The translations under genes were made by a program, and so were the position numbers. From NCBI GenBank assembly GCA_023386265.1, contig JAEWKA010000002.1, positions 372,001 through 436,000 of the forward strand: a stretch of DNA of 64,000 bases, read 5' to 3'. Below are positions 8,657 through 16,982 of the stretch, in pieces. The notes under the pieces are model-generated. The model was not told where the DNA came from. It saw nothing but the letters and a program-made list of their open reading frames with translations, and did no database searches. The first letter of the stretch is position 1, and each line of letters opens with the position of its first letter. The stretch is from Bacillota bacterium (GTDB taxonomy: Bacteria; Bacillota; Clostridia; Oscillospirales; Oscillospiraceae).

Positions 8657-9835
8657 ATGGATTACATGGAGCTGTCTCTTGAGAAGCACTACGAATGGGG
8701 CGGAAAGATAGACTACGCCACAAAGATGCCAATAAAGAATAAGGAAGACTTGAGTATTGCCTATACTCCCGGTGTTGCCAGACCCTGCGAGGTCATACGC
8801 GACGATCCCGAAAAGAGTTTCGAGCTGACGAACCGCCATAACCTCGTAGCCGTAATTACGGACGGAACCGCGGTGCTCGGTCTCGGCGATATTGGCCCCG
8901 AAGCCTCGATGCCTGTCATGGAGGGTAAGTGCGTGCTTTTCAAGGCACTCGGAGGAGTGGATGCTTTGCCGCTCTGCTTGCGCACGAAGGACGTGGACGA
9001 ATTCGTGCATGCGGTTTCGCTCCTGCTAGGCAGCTTCGGCGGTGTGAACCTTGAGGATATCTCGGCTCCGCGTTGCTTCGAAATCGAGCGCAAGCTGAAG
9101 GCAATAAGCGACATCCCGATTTTCCACGACGACCAGCACGGCACGGCTGTAGTGACGCTCGCGGCGCTTATAAATGCGCTGAAGGTCGTCGGCAAGGATA
9201 TCGGAAGCATCCGCGCAGTCACCTGCGGAGCTGGTGCGGCAGGTGTCGCCATAGTTAAGCTATTGCTGAAGATGGGGCTTGGAGATGTAGTTATGTGTGA
9301 CCGCAAGGGCGCAATCTATAAGGAGCGCGGCGATCTCAATGACTCGAAGGCCGAGATAGCTGAAATTACGAACAAGACCGATATAAGGGGCAGTCTCGCG
9401 GACGCGATGCGTGGTGCCGATGTATTTATCGGCGTTTCCTCCCCTGGTACTGTAACGGAGGAAATGGTACGCTCCATGGCACCGAAACCCATAGTCTTTC
9501 CGATGTCCAACCCCACGCCGGAGATTATGCCCGACCTAGCCGAAAAGGCGGGGGCCGCTGTCGTCGGAACAGGGCGAAGCGACTTTAAGAACCAGATAAA
9601 TAACGTCATGGCGTTTCCGGGCATTTTCAGAGGTGCTCTGGATGTGCGAGCGTCCGATATTAACGACGAGATGAAAATCGCGGCGGCGCTTGCGCTTGCG
9701 GGGCTCGTCGGCGAGAGTGAGCTATCTGCGGATTTCATCCTACCCGCGCCGTTCGACCCACGCGTCGCGCCGACGGTTGCGGCGGCGGTCGCCGAAGCGG
9801 CGAGAAAAAGCGGTGTCGCGAGGATTAATAAATAA
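8657..9835 (+). CDS. NAD(P)-dependent malic enzyme, short form
   Basis: 392 residues, the short bacterial malic enzyme that oxidatively decarboxylates malate to pyruvate. Visible: AYTPGVARPC near residue 35 (catalytic Tyr region), TDGTAVLGLGDIGP, the catalytic KCVLFKALGGVDA segment, DDQHGTAVVTLAALINAL, a Rossmann fold starting at GAGAAGVAI (about 195), and SNPTPEIMPDLA. No phosphotransacetylase-like C-terminal domain is present. AAGGAG lies 10 bp before ATG 8657. A strong terminator follows. Cofactor preference cannot be decided from the sequence by eye. Confidence 0.93.
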   Translation: MDYMELSLEKHYEWGGKIDYATKMPIKNKEDLSIAYTPGVARPCEVIRDDPEKSFELTNRHNLVAVITDGTAVLGLGDIGPEASMPVMEGKCVLFKALGGVDALPLCLRTKDVDEFVHAVSLLLGSFGGVNLEDISAPRCFEIERKLKAISDIPIFHDDQHGTAVVTLAALINALKVVGKDIGSIRAVTCGAGAAGVAIVKLLLKMGLGDVVMCDRKGAIYKERGDLNDSKAEIAEITNKTDIRGSLADAMRGADVFIGVSSPGTVTEEMVRSMAPKPIVFPMSNPTPEIMPDLAEKAGAAVVGTGRSDFKNQINNVMAFPGIFRGALDVRASDINDEMKIAAALALAGLVGESELSADFILPAPFDPRVAPTVAAAVAEAARKSGVARINK

Positions 9836-9859
9836 GCCCACAAAGGCGGAATTAGAATT

Positions 9860-9905
9860 GCCGGAAGTATATGCTGGTTTGAGCATATACTTCCGGCGAT
9901 TTTTT
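9860..9905 (+). terminator. Strong intrinsic terminator after malic enzyme
   Basis: Perfect 16-bp arms (9860-9875 and 9882-9897) with a 6-base loop, then GATTTTTT. It also separates the convergent HTH-TOBE regulator gene. Confidence 0.9.
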
Positions 9906-9907
9906 AG

Positions 9908-10429
9908 TTATTTAATAATTTTAACTGACATCGTCTTGAAAATGGCGTAAAGTACGTCGCCTTTTTTTATATTCATTTCAATCAGTGATTGATTGGTAAT
10001 TTGCGCGCATATTGAAATTCCGGCATCTATAAAAACCTTAGCACTGCGATTATCTGTGACTATTTCAGTCACGGCACCTTTAAATACATTTCGTGCGCTG
10101 CTCACGAAGGTTCCGGCGCTCAAAATAATATCTTCGGGTCTTATCATTACTTTAACTGTGCCTTCAAGCTCGGTTAAAACACATATCATCAAATTATTTA
10201 TTTGCGCATATTTTGACTCACCGTCATTTACGATTACCGCTTCGTATATGTTTTCGGTTTGCTTTGTACTCATAAGGTAAAGCTCGAGCTGACTCTGCGA
10301 AACGCGGATACTGCGGCCTATATGGTAGGCCGGTATATCGCCATGCTTAATCATTTCGTAAACCGTATATCGAGACAGCTTGAGAATGCTCGCCAGTTCC
10401 TCCGGCGTATACAACAAATCTTCCTGCAT
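9908..10429 (-). CDS. Excisionase-type HTH regulator with molybdate-binding TOBE domains
   Basis: 173 residues. Residues 1-50 are an excisionase/MerR-type helix-turn-helix (YTPEELASILKLSRYTVYEMI then GDIPAYHIGRSIRVSQ). The rest carries Mop/TOBE-like oxyanion-binding segments (INNLMICVLTE...VMIRPEDIIL and SSARNVFKGAVTEIV...FIDAGISICAQIT). Such one-component proteins sense molybdate or tungstate. It is divergent from the modABC-like operon, with 235 bp between the start codons, so it is the likely regulator of that operon. ATG 10429 has AAGGAGG 7 bp upstream and is preferred over the in-frame start at 10462. Confidence 0.85.
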   Translation of the reverse strand: MQEDLLYTPEELASILKLSRYTVYEMIKHGDIPAYHIGRSIRVSQSQLELYLMSTKQTENIYEAVIVNDGESKYAQINNLMICVLTELEGTVKVMIRPEDIILSAGTFVSSARNVFKGAVTEIVTDNRSAKVFIDAGISICAQITNQSLIEMNIKKGDVLYAIFKTMSVKIIK

Positions 10430-10576
10430 AATTTGCCTCCTTAAATACATAAGCCAGCTCAATAAAATGAATTACTTACAGAATACAGGAAAAACAGGAT
10501 AAAGACAAGCTAAAAAACTCAGCATAAGTACTTGCAAGCGAGTTTGGTTTAGTTTGGTATAATTGGAATAATAACA

Positions 10577-10605
10577 TTGTAATTTAATATCGCTTGTTGT
10601 ATAAT
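10577..10605 (+). promoter_or_regulatory. Promoter of the modABC-like operon
   Basis: TTGTAA (10577-10582), 17 bp, TATAAT (10600-10605). A second, extended -10 element (TTGGTATAAT ending about 10562) lies upstream. It sits within a direct repeat of AGTTTGGT-like units (10541-10557) that could be the operator of the divergent TOBE regulator. Confidence 0.65.
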
Positions 10606-10664
10606 CAGGAAAGTTGCTTTGCAGATACATTCAGACAGCAGATTATATTGTTAGGAGGCTCAAC

Positions 10665-11798
10665 ATGAAATCCACGAAGAGAATACTCGCAATCCTTATC
10701 ATGATTTCACTAGTGATAAGTATGACCGCCATCACGGCGTTTGCGGCGTCGACACCTACGATATCCATAGACGGCACAGCGCTCGCAATTTCGGCTGCTA
10801 ACGGAACACCCTATATCGATTCATCCAATCGTCTTCAGGCACCGATTAGGGCTATTTCCGAAGCGCTCGGCGCAACAGTCGATTGGGATCAAAGCACATC
10901 CACAGCGACAATTAACGGCACTATAAAAGTCAAAATCGGCGCATCTTTGATAACTACCGCATATGGCACTATCACGATGGATACGACCGCAGTCAACAAG
11001 AGCGGAAGGATATATGTTCCTGTTCGTTTCATAGCCAGCGCACTCGGATATGATGTCAATTCTACTACGTCAAACGGAAAAATTAATGCCGATATCATCA
11101 CTAAAGCCAAGCTTACAATTGCCGCCGCGGCAAGCCTGAAAAATGCGATGAGCGAGATTCAGGCCTTATATTTAAAAGAAAAGCCCAATAGCAAGCTGAC
11201 CTTCAACTTTGCGGCGTCCGGCACCTTGCAGACTCAGATCGAGCAGGGCGCTTCTGTCGATATATTCTTCTCAGCGGCAAGCAGTAACATGAATTCGCTC
11301 AAGAGCGCAGGCCTGCTTGTCGACAGCACTATCAAAAATCTGCTCGGGAATGACGTCGTACTTATAATTCCTAAGGATTCGATGCTTACGCTGGAAAGTT
11401 TCAAGGACGTAACCGGCAGTTCGGTTAAGACGATAGGTCTGGGCGAGCCGGCCTCCGTTCCGGCAGGTAAGTACGCTCAGGACGTCTTTACTTACTACAA
11501 AATCTGGGATCAGGTTAAAGCAAAGGCAGTTTTCGGTACGCCCGTTACTCAGATACTTACATGGGTTGAAACAGGAAATGTAGACTGCGGCGTTGTCTAT
11601 TCAACCGACGCGGCGGCATCGTCAAAGGTCAAGGTTATTGCAACAGCTCTCAACGAGTCGCACACCGCAATCGTGTATCCTGCGGCCGTCATCAAATCCT
11701 CAACACATACAGTGGCGGCTACTGACTTTGTAAACTTCCTGTCATCGGCGGCCGCAAAAGCAGTGTTCGTTAAATACGGCTTCAGCACTTTGAAATAA
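10665..11798 (+). CDS. modA: Molybdate/tungstate-binding protein (ModA-like) with N-terminal stalk domain
   Basis: 377 residues. A Sec signal peptide (about 1-27, ending in FAAS) has no lipobox cysteine. Residues about 30-140 form a copper-amine-oxidase-N-type stalk domain (RLQAPIRAISEALGATVDWDQ and RIYVPVRFIASALGYDV). From about 148 the ModA-type domain begins (LTIAAAASLKNAMSEI, FNFAASGTLQTQIEQGASVDIFFSA, VDCGVVYSTDA). It binds the oxyanion outside the cell and hands it to the permease encoded 15 bp downstream. Start at ATG 10665 (AGGAGG 6 bp upstream), not TTG 10614. The stalk in place of a lipid anchor is unusual for a Gram-positive binding protein. Confidence 0.87.
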   Translation: MKSTKRILAILIMISLVISMTAITAFAASTPTISIDGTALAISAANGTPYIDSSNRLQAPIRAISEALGATVDWDQSTSTATINGTIKVKIGASLITTAYGTITMDTTAVNKSGRIYVPVRFIASALGYDVNSTTSNGKINADIITKAKLTIAAAASLKNAMSEIQALYLKEKPNSKLTFNFAASGTLQTQIEQGASVDIFFSAASSNMNSLKSAGLLVDSTIKNLLGNDVVLIIPKDSMLTLESFKDVTGSSVKTIGLGEPASVPAGKYAQDVFTYYKIWDQVKAKAVFGTPVTQILTWVETGNVDCGVVYSTDAAASSKVKVIATALNESHTAIVYPAAVIKSSTHTVAATDFVNFLSSAAAKAVFVKYGFSTLK

Positions 11799-11813
11799 TT
11801 TCGGAGGACAATA

Positions 11814-12509
11814 ATGAATTTTGATCTGTCCCCCGCATGGATATCCATTAAGATAACGCTCCTTTCAACGGTAATCATTTTCTTTCTGGGGATATTCATT
11901 GCATGGCGGATGACAAATTATAAGGGCAAATGGCAGGGGCTACTGGATGGAATCCTGACCCTGCCGCTGGTTCTGCCTCCCACGGTGGTAGGCTTCGCGC
12001 TGCTGCTTCTCATTGGGGTGAATGGGCCTATAGGCAAGTTCTTTGCGCTCTTCAATGTAAAACTGGTTTTTACATGGTATGCGGCGGCATTTGCATCGAT
12101 TATTGTAGCTTTTCCGCTGATGTACAGAGCCGCTCGCGGCGCATTTGAACAGATAGACCAAAACATTTTGAGCGCCGCCCGTTCACTCGGAGTTTCGGAG
12201 CGCAAAATATTCTGGCGCGTCACTCTACCGCTCGCACGACCGGGCATTGCGGCGGCCACAGCTCTTGCTTTCGCAAGGTCACTCGGAGAATTCGGCGCAA
12301 CGATGATGGTTGCCGGAAACATCCCCGGAAAAACGCAATCTATTCCGATTGCCATATATTTTGCGACTCAGGATAACGATATGAGAACGTCTCTGATTTG
12401 GGTAGCAATCATTTTTGTGATCTCTCTTGCTGTTCTTGTTATGCTTAACAATATGAACAGCAAGAGTGCCAAAAAGAAGCTCGGAGCAGGAGGCGCGAAA
12501 TGGGACTAG
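11814..12509 (+). CDS. modB: Molybdate/tungstate ABC transporter permease (ModB-like)
   Basis: 231 residues with about five membrane helices and the ABC inner-membrane EAA-type loop (AARSLGVSERKIFWRVTLPLARPGI) at about residue 120-145, then GEFGATMMVAGNIPGKTQ typical of ModB/WtpB. It forms the channel with the ATPase encoded next, whose start overlaps its last 10 bases. CGGAGG lies just upstream of ATG 11814. Confidence 0.92.
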   Translation: MNFDLSPAWISIKITLLSTVIIFFLGIFIAWRMTNYKGKWQGLLDGILTLPLVLPPTVVGFALLLLIGVNGPIGKFFALFNVKLVFTWYAAAFASIIVAFPLMYRAARGAFEQIDQNILSAARSLGVSERKIFWRVTLPLARPGIAAATALAFARSLGEFGATMMVAGNIPGKTQSIPIAIYFATQDNDMRTSLIWVAIIFVISLAVLVMLNNMNSKSAKKKLGAGGAKWD

Positions 12510-13567
12510 ATATTAGCATAGAGAAAGCTCTCCCCGGGTTTTCGCTCAACATGAAACTCAATTGTTCAAATGGCATCACCGGCATCCTCGGCGCTTCCGG
12601 TTCGGGAAAAAGCATGCTTCTCGGCTGTATCGCAGGACTGATAAAACCCGATAAAGGAACAATTTCGCTGGAGGGCAAAACTTTATTTGACTCAGCTAAG
12701 AAAATCAATTTATCCCCCCAGAGCAGAAAAACGGGCATACTGTTTCAGAACTACGCGCTGTTTCCCCATATGACAAATAGAGAAAACATTGCGTTTGCTC
12801 TTGATGGATTGCCGAAAGAGGAGAAAAATGCACGCGTAAAAAAGCTTCTTGACCGATTCCACATATCTGACTTCGCCGGCAGATATCCCGCTCAGATTTC
12901 CGGCGGTCAGCAGCAGCGCGTCGCTCTGGCGAGAGCGCTCGCCGTCGAACCTGATATACTGCTGTTGGACGAGCCTTTTTCGGCGCTAGACCAACATTTG
13001 AAGCAGAGCCTCATGAAGGATATGCTCGAAACGCTCAAGGATTATGAGGGCTGCGTCCTGTTCGTCACCCACAACATGGAAGAGGCCTTCCGCATGTGTG
13101 AAAGGCTTGTTATCATCGAAAACGGCAAAATTGAGACTATGGGTACGAAGCAAGAGTTGTTCCAAAGACCCCCGACCTACACCAGTGCAGTGATTACAGG
13201 CTGCAATAACATCAAAAAAGCGGTTCTCTTCTCCGACGATGAAGTTTATATTCCGGATTGGGACATTGCTCTTAAATCCGGAATGAAAATTGAGTACACT
13301 GAAGGCTTCGTGGGCGTCAGAGCCAATTATATCCGATTGGCGGAAGACGGCGACTCGGAGAATGTTTTTCGGGCATGGATAGCCGACGAAAGCGAAGCTC
13401 CATTCACGGCGACCCTGTATCTGAAGTTCCGAGAAAAACCGAAGAGCAAGGATGACTATCAGATACAGTGTGAAATAAAGAAAGAGCAAAGAGCATCAAT
13501 TATTGATATGTCGCAGCCGATTAACATTTTTATAGACCCTCAGTATGTGTTTTTCACTGATAGATAA
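12500..13567 (+). CDS. modC: Molybdate/tungstate ABC transporter ATP-binding protein (ModC-like)
   Basis: 355 residues. Nucleotide-binding domain with Walker A GASGSGKS (about 32-39), Q-loop FQNYALFPHM, signature SGGQQQR (about 135), Walker B ILLLDEPFSALD and the switch His in VTHNMEE. A C-terminal TOBE-like extension (about 245-350) may bind the oxyanion or regulate transport. The 10-bp overlap with the permease gene indicates translational coupling. A 30-bp palindromic terminator closes the operon. Confidence 0.92.
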   Translation: MGLDISIEKALPGFSLNMKLNCSNGITGILGASGSGKSMLLGCIAGLIKPDKGTISLEGKTLFDSAKKINLSPQSRKTGILFQNYALFPHMTNRENIAFALDGLPKEEKNARVKKLLDRFHISDFAGRYPAQISGGQQQRVALARALAVEPDILLLDEPFSALDQHLKQSLMKDMLETLKDYEGCVLFVTHNMEEAFRMCERLVIIENGKIETMGTKQELFQRPPTYTSAVITGCNNIKKAVLFSDDEVYIPDWDIALKSGMKIEYTEGFVGVRANYIRLAEDGDSENVFRAWIADESEAPFTATLYLKFREKPKSKDDYQIQCEIKKEQRASIIDMSQPINIFIDPQYVFFTDR

Positions 13568-13581
13568 ACTTTATTAAATCT

Positions 13582-13611
13582 AAAGGCGCCAAGGTATACC
13601 TTGGCGCCTTT
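13582..13611 (+). terminator. Palindromic terminator of the modABC-like operon
   Basis: A perfect 30-bp palindrome (arms of 15) ending in CCTTTTG. Confidence 0.85.
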
Positions 13612-13660
13612 TGTATAAAAATAGGAAAGGTTAGCTAGAACTTGAGACAGGGAGAATATA

Positions 13661-14545
13661 ATGACTTCTTTATCGACTTACAGCCGTCTGAGCGAAATAT
13701 TCGCGTCTTCAAGGGAACTGCCTTTTGACAGCTCTTCAAAAATAGTCCTTATTAGTGACTGCCATAGGGGCGACGGCAGCTGGGTCGATGACTTCAGACA
13801 TAATCAAAGCCTTTACTATGCCGCCGTAAAGTACTATTACACGGGCGGTTTCACTTATATTGATCTCGGCGACAGTGAGGAATTGTGGAAGAACAAGAAA
13901 TTCTCCGATATAAGCGGTATTTATTCCGATACCTACCGTATGCTTCATGATTATTATAAAGATGGCCGATACTTTATGATTTACGGAAACCATGATATCC
14001 AAAAAAAGTACCCTGCGTATGTTAAAGAGCACATGCAGAAGTATTACAACGGTCATACCAATAGCCATGAGCCTTTGTTTGAAAATGTGGAGATTCCTGA
14101 AGGCCTTATATTAAAGAACACTGAATCACAAACGAGAATATTGCTCGTACATGGTCATCAGGGAGATATACTCAGCGATATTTTGTGGAAGTTGGGCCGC
14201 TTACTTTCGAGATATGTCTGGCGAAGAATGGAATTTTTCGGGCACAATGACCCGACGAGTGCCGCAAAGAATTTTCTGGAGAGAAGAAAGGTCGAAAGAA
14301 AGATTCTGGAGTGGGTGGAGAAAAATAATCAGATGGTGGTAGCCGGTCACACGCACAGGCCGACCTGTCCGCCCGAAGGCGAGCCACCCTATTTCAACGT
14401 CGGAAGCTGTGTGCACCCTAACTGTATAACCTGCATCGAAATCGTAAATTCGGAAATTTTACTTGTTAAATGGGATGTCAGAACTAGGGACGACAGAACC
14501 GTTTATGTCGAAAGAGCGCCGCTCTCCCTGCCTAGAAAAATCTAA
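13661..14545 (+). CDS. Calcineurin-like metallophosphoesterase
   Basis: 294 residues, cytoplasmic. All five metallophosphoesterase blocks are seen: SDCHRGDG (about 31; the usual DxH is here DCH), GDSEELW (about 70), YGNHD (about 108), VHGHQGD (about 166) and AGHTHRP (about 228). The substrate is unknown. The similarity to UDP-2,3-diacylglucosamine hydrolase-like or serine/threonine phosphatase-like enzymes is only general. GGGAG lies before ATG 13661. It stands between the mod operon terminator and small-protein genes. Confidence 0.88.
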   Translation: MTSLSTYSRLSEIFASSRELPFDSSSKIVLISDCHRGDGSWVDDFRHNQSLYYAAVKYYYTGGFTYIDLGDSEELWKNKKFSDISGIYSDTYRMLHDYYKDGRYFMIYGNHDIQKKYPAYVKEHMQKYYNGHTNSHEPLFENVEIPEGLILKNTESQTRILLVHGHQGDILSDILWKLGRLLSRYVWRRMEFFGHNDPTSAAKNFLERRKVERKILEWVEKNNQMVVAGHTHRPTCPPEGEPPYFNVGSCVHPNCITCIEIVNSEILLVKWDVRTRDDRTVYVERAPLSLPRKI

Positions 14546-14666
14546 TTAAAGATTTGGTTTTCATCGCAGTATTAGCATACATTTACCATTTGCGCTAATA
14601 AAAGGAGACATTTTGCGGAATACTATTACAGCTACTATTTAAGTTGTGTTTTCAGGAAGGATCACG

Positions 14667-14807
14667 ATGGATAATAATAAAAACAGGAAGAAAGACAGAC
14701 CGAAAAGCAATCCTGAGCTTCGAAAGATGAAGCCCCGGGAAAATGCGGACTTAGGGATTATTGAAGGCAAGAAAATCGGACTACATGAGAGCAAACACGA
14801 AAAATAA
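14667..14807 (+). CDS. Small highly charged hypothetical protein (46 aa)
   Basis: A 46-codon frame with AGGAAGG 6 bp before ATG 14667, ending 14 bp before the next gene. It is very basic and hydrophilic (Lys/Arg/Asn-rich, with KNRKKDRPK and ELRKMKPRE), with no membrane span. It is probably co-transcribed with the HMA-like protein downstream. I do not recognise a family. It could be a small nucleic-acid-binding or intrinsically disordered protein. Confidence 0.5.
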   Translation: MDNNKNRKKDRPKSNPELRKMKPRENADLGIIEGKKIGLHESKHEK

Positions 14808-14821
14808 GTGGAGGACAAAAG

Positions 14822-15031
14822 ATGAACAATATGCTTTGCAGCGTTTCCGGTATTCAAAACAAGGAAGAAAAGACACAAATTAAAAATGCTCTGAAAAAGA
14901 TAAAGGGCGTAAACGAAGTCGGGGTCAATCTTATGACAGGTACGATAGAAATCCAATATAACGAGCCCGCAACCGAAAACGAACTGAAAAATTGTATTGA
15001 AAACACGGGATTCAAAATCGAATACGAATAA
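14822..15031 (+). CDS. HMA-like small protein lacking the CxxC metal motif
   Basis: 69 residues with the beta-alpha-beta-beta-alpha-beta pattern of heavy-metal-associated domains: an N-terminal strand, NALKKIKGVNEVGVNLMTGTIEIQYN, then ELKNCIENTGFKIEYE. In CopZ-type proteins the first loop carries CxxC. Here the region reads CSVSGIQNKEEK, so copper chaperoning in the usual way is unlikely. GTGGAGG lies upstream of ATG 14822. Function unknown. Confidence 0.7.
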   Translation: MNNMLCSVSGIQNKEEKTQIKNALKKIKGVNEVGVNLMTGTIEIQYNEPATENELKNCIENTGFKIEYE

Positions 15032-15128
15032 AGCAAATCGAAAGCTAAATTTATAACAAGTAAAAGCGCCTGCTCTTTTGGATGCAGACGCTTCTATATA
15101 TGAAAACGCTTCCGTCAGGGGGGTAAGC

Positions 15129-16982
15129 ATGATTAGTTTTTCGCAATCAGTCTCAATGATGTTTAAGGGAGCAATAAGGGCTTTTCGAACCTTTCCTGCT
15201 TCAATCGGCAGCGCGCTAGCGCTCGCTATTGTAACAATGATAAGGATTCAGCTTGACTGGCCGCAGCAGGAGCCCTTGAATTTCCTGTTTGACGCTCTGA
15301 ACTGGTCTTTTGCTTTGGGCGCTATACTAAGTATGGCGCTTATCGTGGCAGAGAGAAGCCGGTTTAACAGGGTTAGAACTTTTCTGACCGTAAATCTGCT
15401 TGGGATTACGGCAATGGTCGTTACCTTCGTCGCACTGTATCTGTTTAGCGGTAGGGAACTGTCTGGATCGCAGTATGCCGTGCTTTCGTCTTTAGCTGTC
15501 GTCCGAGTGAGCGCCTCTATTTTGGTCAGCCTTATTGCCTTTATAATCCTGAGCGGCGACCCGAGGGACAGGTTCGAATTTACCGCCGCCTTTTTTATGA
15601 CGCTTAAAGCTTTCTTCATTGCGCTAATTTATGGCGTTGTAATATTGGCAGGGACAACCGGAGTTGCGCGTGCCGTGCAAGCTCTGATTTATCATGACAT
15701 GAGTAGCAAAGTTTATATGTATATCGCTACCCTGGCAGGGTTTCTGGCCTTCACAATTTTCATTGGCTATTTTCCGGATTTCCGCAAAGGTGAAACGGAC
15801 GAGCACCGAGAAGTAGCTCAAAAACAGCCACGGTTTATTGAAATACTGTTCGTATACATTATAATTCCAATCGTATTGGCACTGACCGTGGTACTGCTTA
15901 TCTGGGCAGGCATTACAGTTTTGAACGGCATGCAAGCCCCTTTTATGCGGCTTTTGGGAATAGCTGCCTTATATACAATTGGCGGGCTTTGGCTTCACGC
16001 GATGGTATCGGAACATGAATCAGGTTTGGCAAGGCTATACCGCCATGTGTATCCTCTCGCCTCGCTTGTAATCCTCGCCTTTGAGCTTTGGGCAGTGCTC
16101 AAGCAGATCCAAAGCTCAGGGCTTAAAACCGCTGAGTATAGTTATATCATGATTTGGATTGTTGCCGCTATTGGGGCGATCATGCTGCTCGTCAAGAAAT
16201 CCAAAGCACATCGGTCGATTGCTGTTTTAATTTGTGCTCTGGCTGTTTTCGCAGTGCTGCCGGTTGTTGGTTACCATGCGTTGCCCGTCACTTTTCAGGT
16301 AAGCCGGCTTGAAAAGCTGCTGACTGCGGAGCACATGCTTGATAACGACCGTCTGATACCCGCTTCGACAGAACCCAAGGAGCCCGTTCGTATCGCAGTC
16401 ACTGACGCTGTCAACTATCTTGCATATGCGGAGGATGCAAGACTGCCTGAATGGTTTGACAAGGAACTCAAGGACAGTGCAGTATTTAAAACAAAACTTG
16501 GTTTTGAACAAACCTGGGCTACCACCGATGGCACAAGCGAACCCGGGCAATTCCTTGGGACTTATCTGCGTCTGACACAGGAAGCAATCGATATCAGCGA
16601 CTATCGCTGGGCGGTCAATCCACAGAATGATTATAAAGACGGGCAGGCCTATGTCACAGTTAGCGGCGGCAAGGGCATATATAAAATTTATTGGACAATA
16701 ACTTCCGGCGCCGGTATTCCCACAATCAAGATAATGCTCAACGATGAAGTCATCCTTGAGCAGGACATGAGCAATTATATAAATACGCTTTTTGAAAAAT
16801 ATCCGCCGAGACAAGAGGGAAACATTGAGGCAAGCCTGGAGGATATGAGCCTTAAGCTTAAAACACCGGACTTAGATATTCTTCTTATCTTTAGCAATAT
16901 ACAAATCAGCGTCGATACCTCGAACGACGTAACAAGCTATTACCTTGATTTGAAAAACATGTTTATAAAAGAAAATTCTTAG
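15129..16982 (+). CDS. DUF4153 polytopic membrane protein
   Basis: 617 residues. About 12 hydrophobic segments fill residues 20-410. The last 200 residues are a soluble, probably extracytoplasmic domain starting at the DNDRLIP region. The segment AVTDAVNYLAYAEDARLPEWFD resembles the conserved DUF4153 C-terminal part. Function unknown. ATG 15129 follows AGGGGGG by 5 bp and is preferred over the in-frame start at 15078. The gene ends 4 bp inside the convergent RluA gene. Confidence 0.8.
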   Translation: MISFSQSVSMMFKGAIRAFRTFPASIGSALALAIVTMIRIQLDWPQQEPLNFLFDALNWSFALGAILSMALIVAERSRFNRVRTFLTVNLLGITAMVVTFVALYLFSGRELSGSQYAVLSSLAVVRVSASILVSLIAFIILSGDPRDRFEFTAAFFMTLKAFFIALIYGVVILAGTTGVARAVQALIYHDMSSKVYMYIATLAGFLAFTIFIGYFPDFRKGETDEHREVAQKQPRFIEILFVYIIIPIVLALTVVLLIWAGITVLNGMQAPFMRLLGIAALYTIGGLWLHAMVSEHESGLARLYRHVYPLASLVILAFELWAVLKQIQSSGLKTAEYSYIMIWIVAAIGAIMLLVKKSKAHRSIAVLICALAVFAVLPVVGYHALPVTFQVSRLEKLLTAEHMLDNDRLIPASTEPKEPVRIAVTDAVNYLAYAEDARLPEWFDKELKDSAVFKTKLGFEQTWATTDGTSEPGQFLGTYLRLTQEAIDISDYRWAVNPQNDYKDGQAYVTVSGGKGIYKIYWTITSGAGIPTIKIMLNDEVILEQDMSNYINTLFEKYPPRQEGNIEASLEDMSLKLKTPDLDILLIFSNIQISVDTSNDVTSYYLDLKNMFIKENS

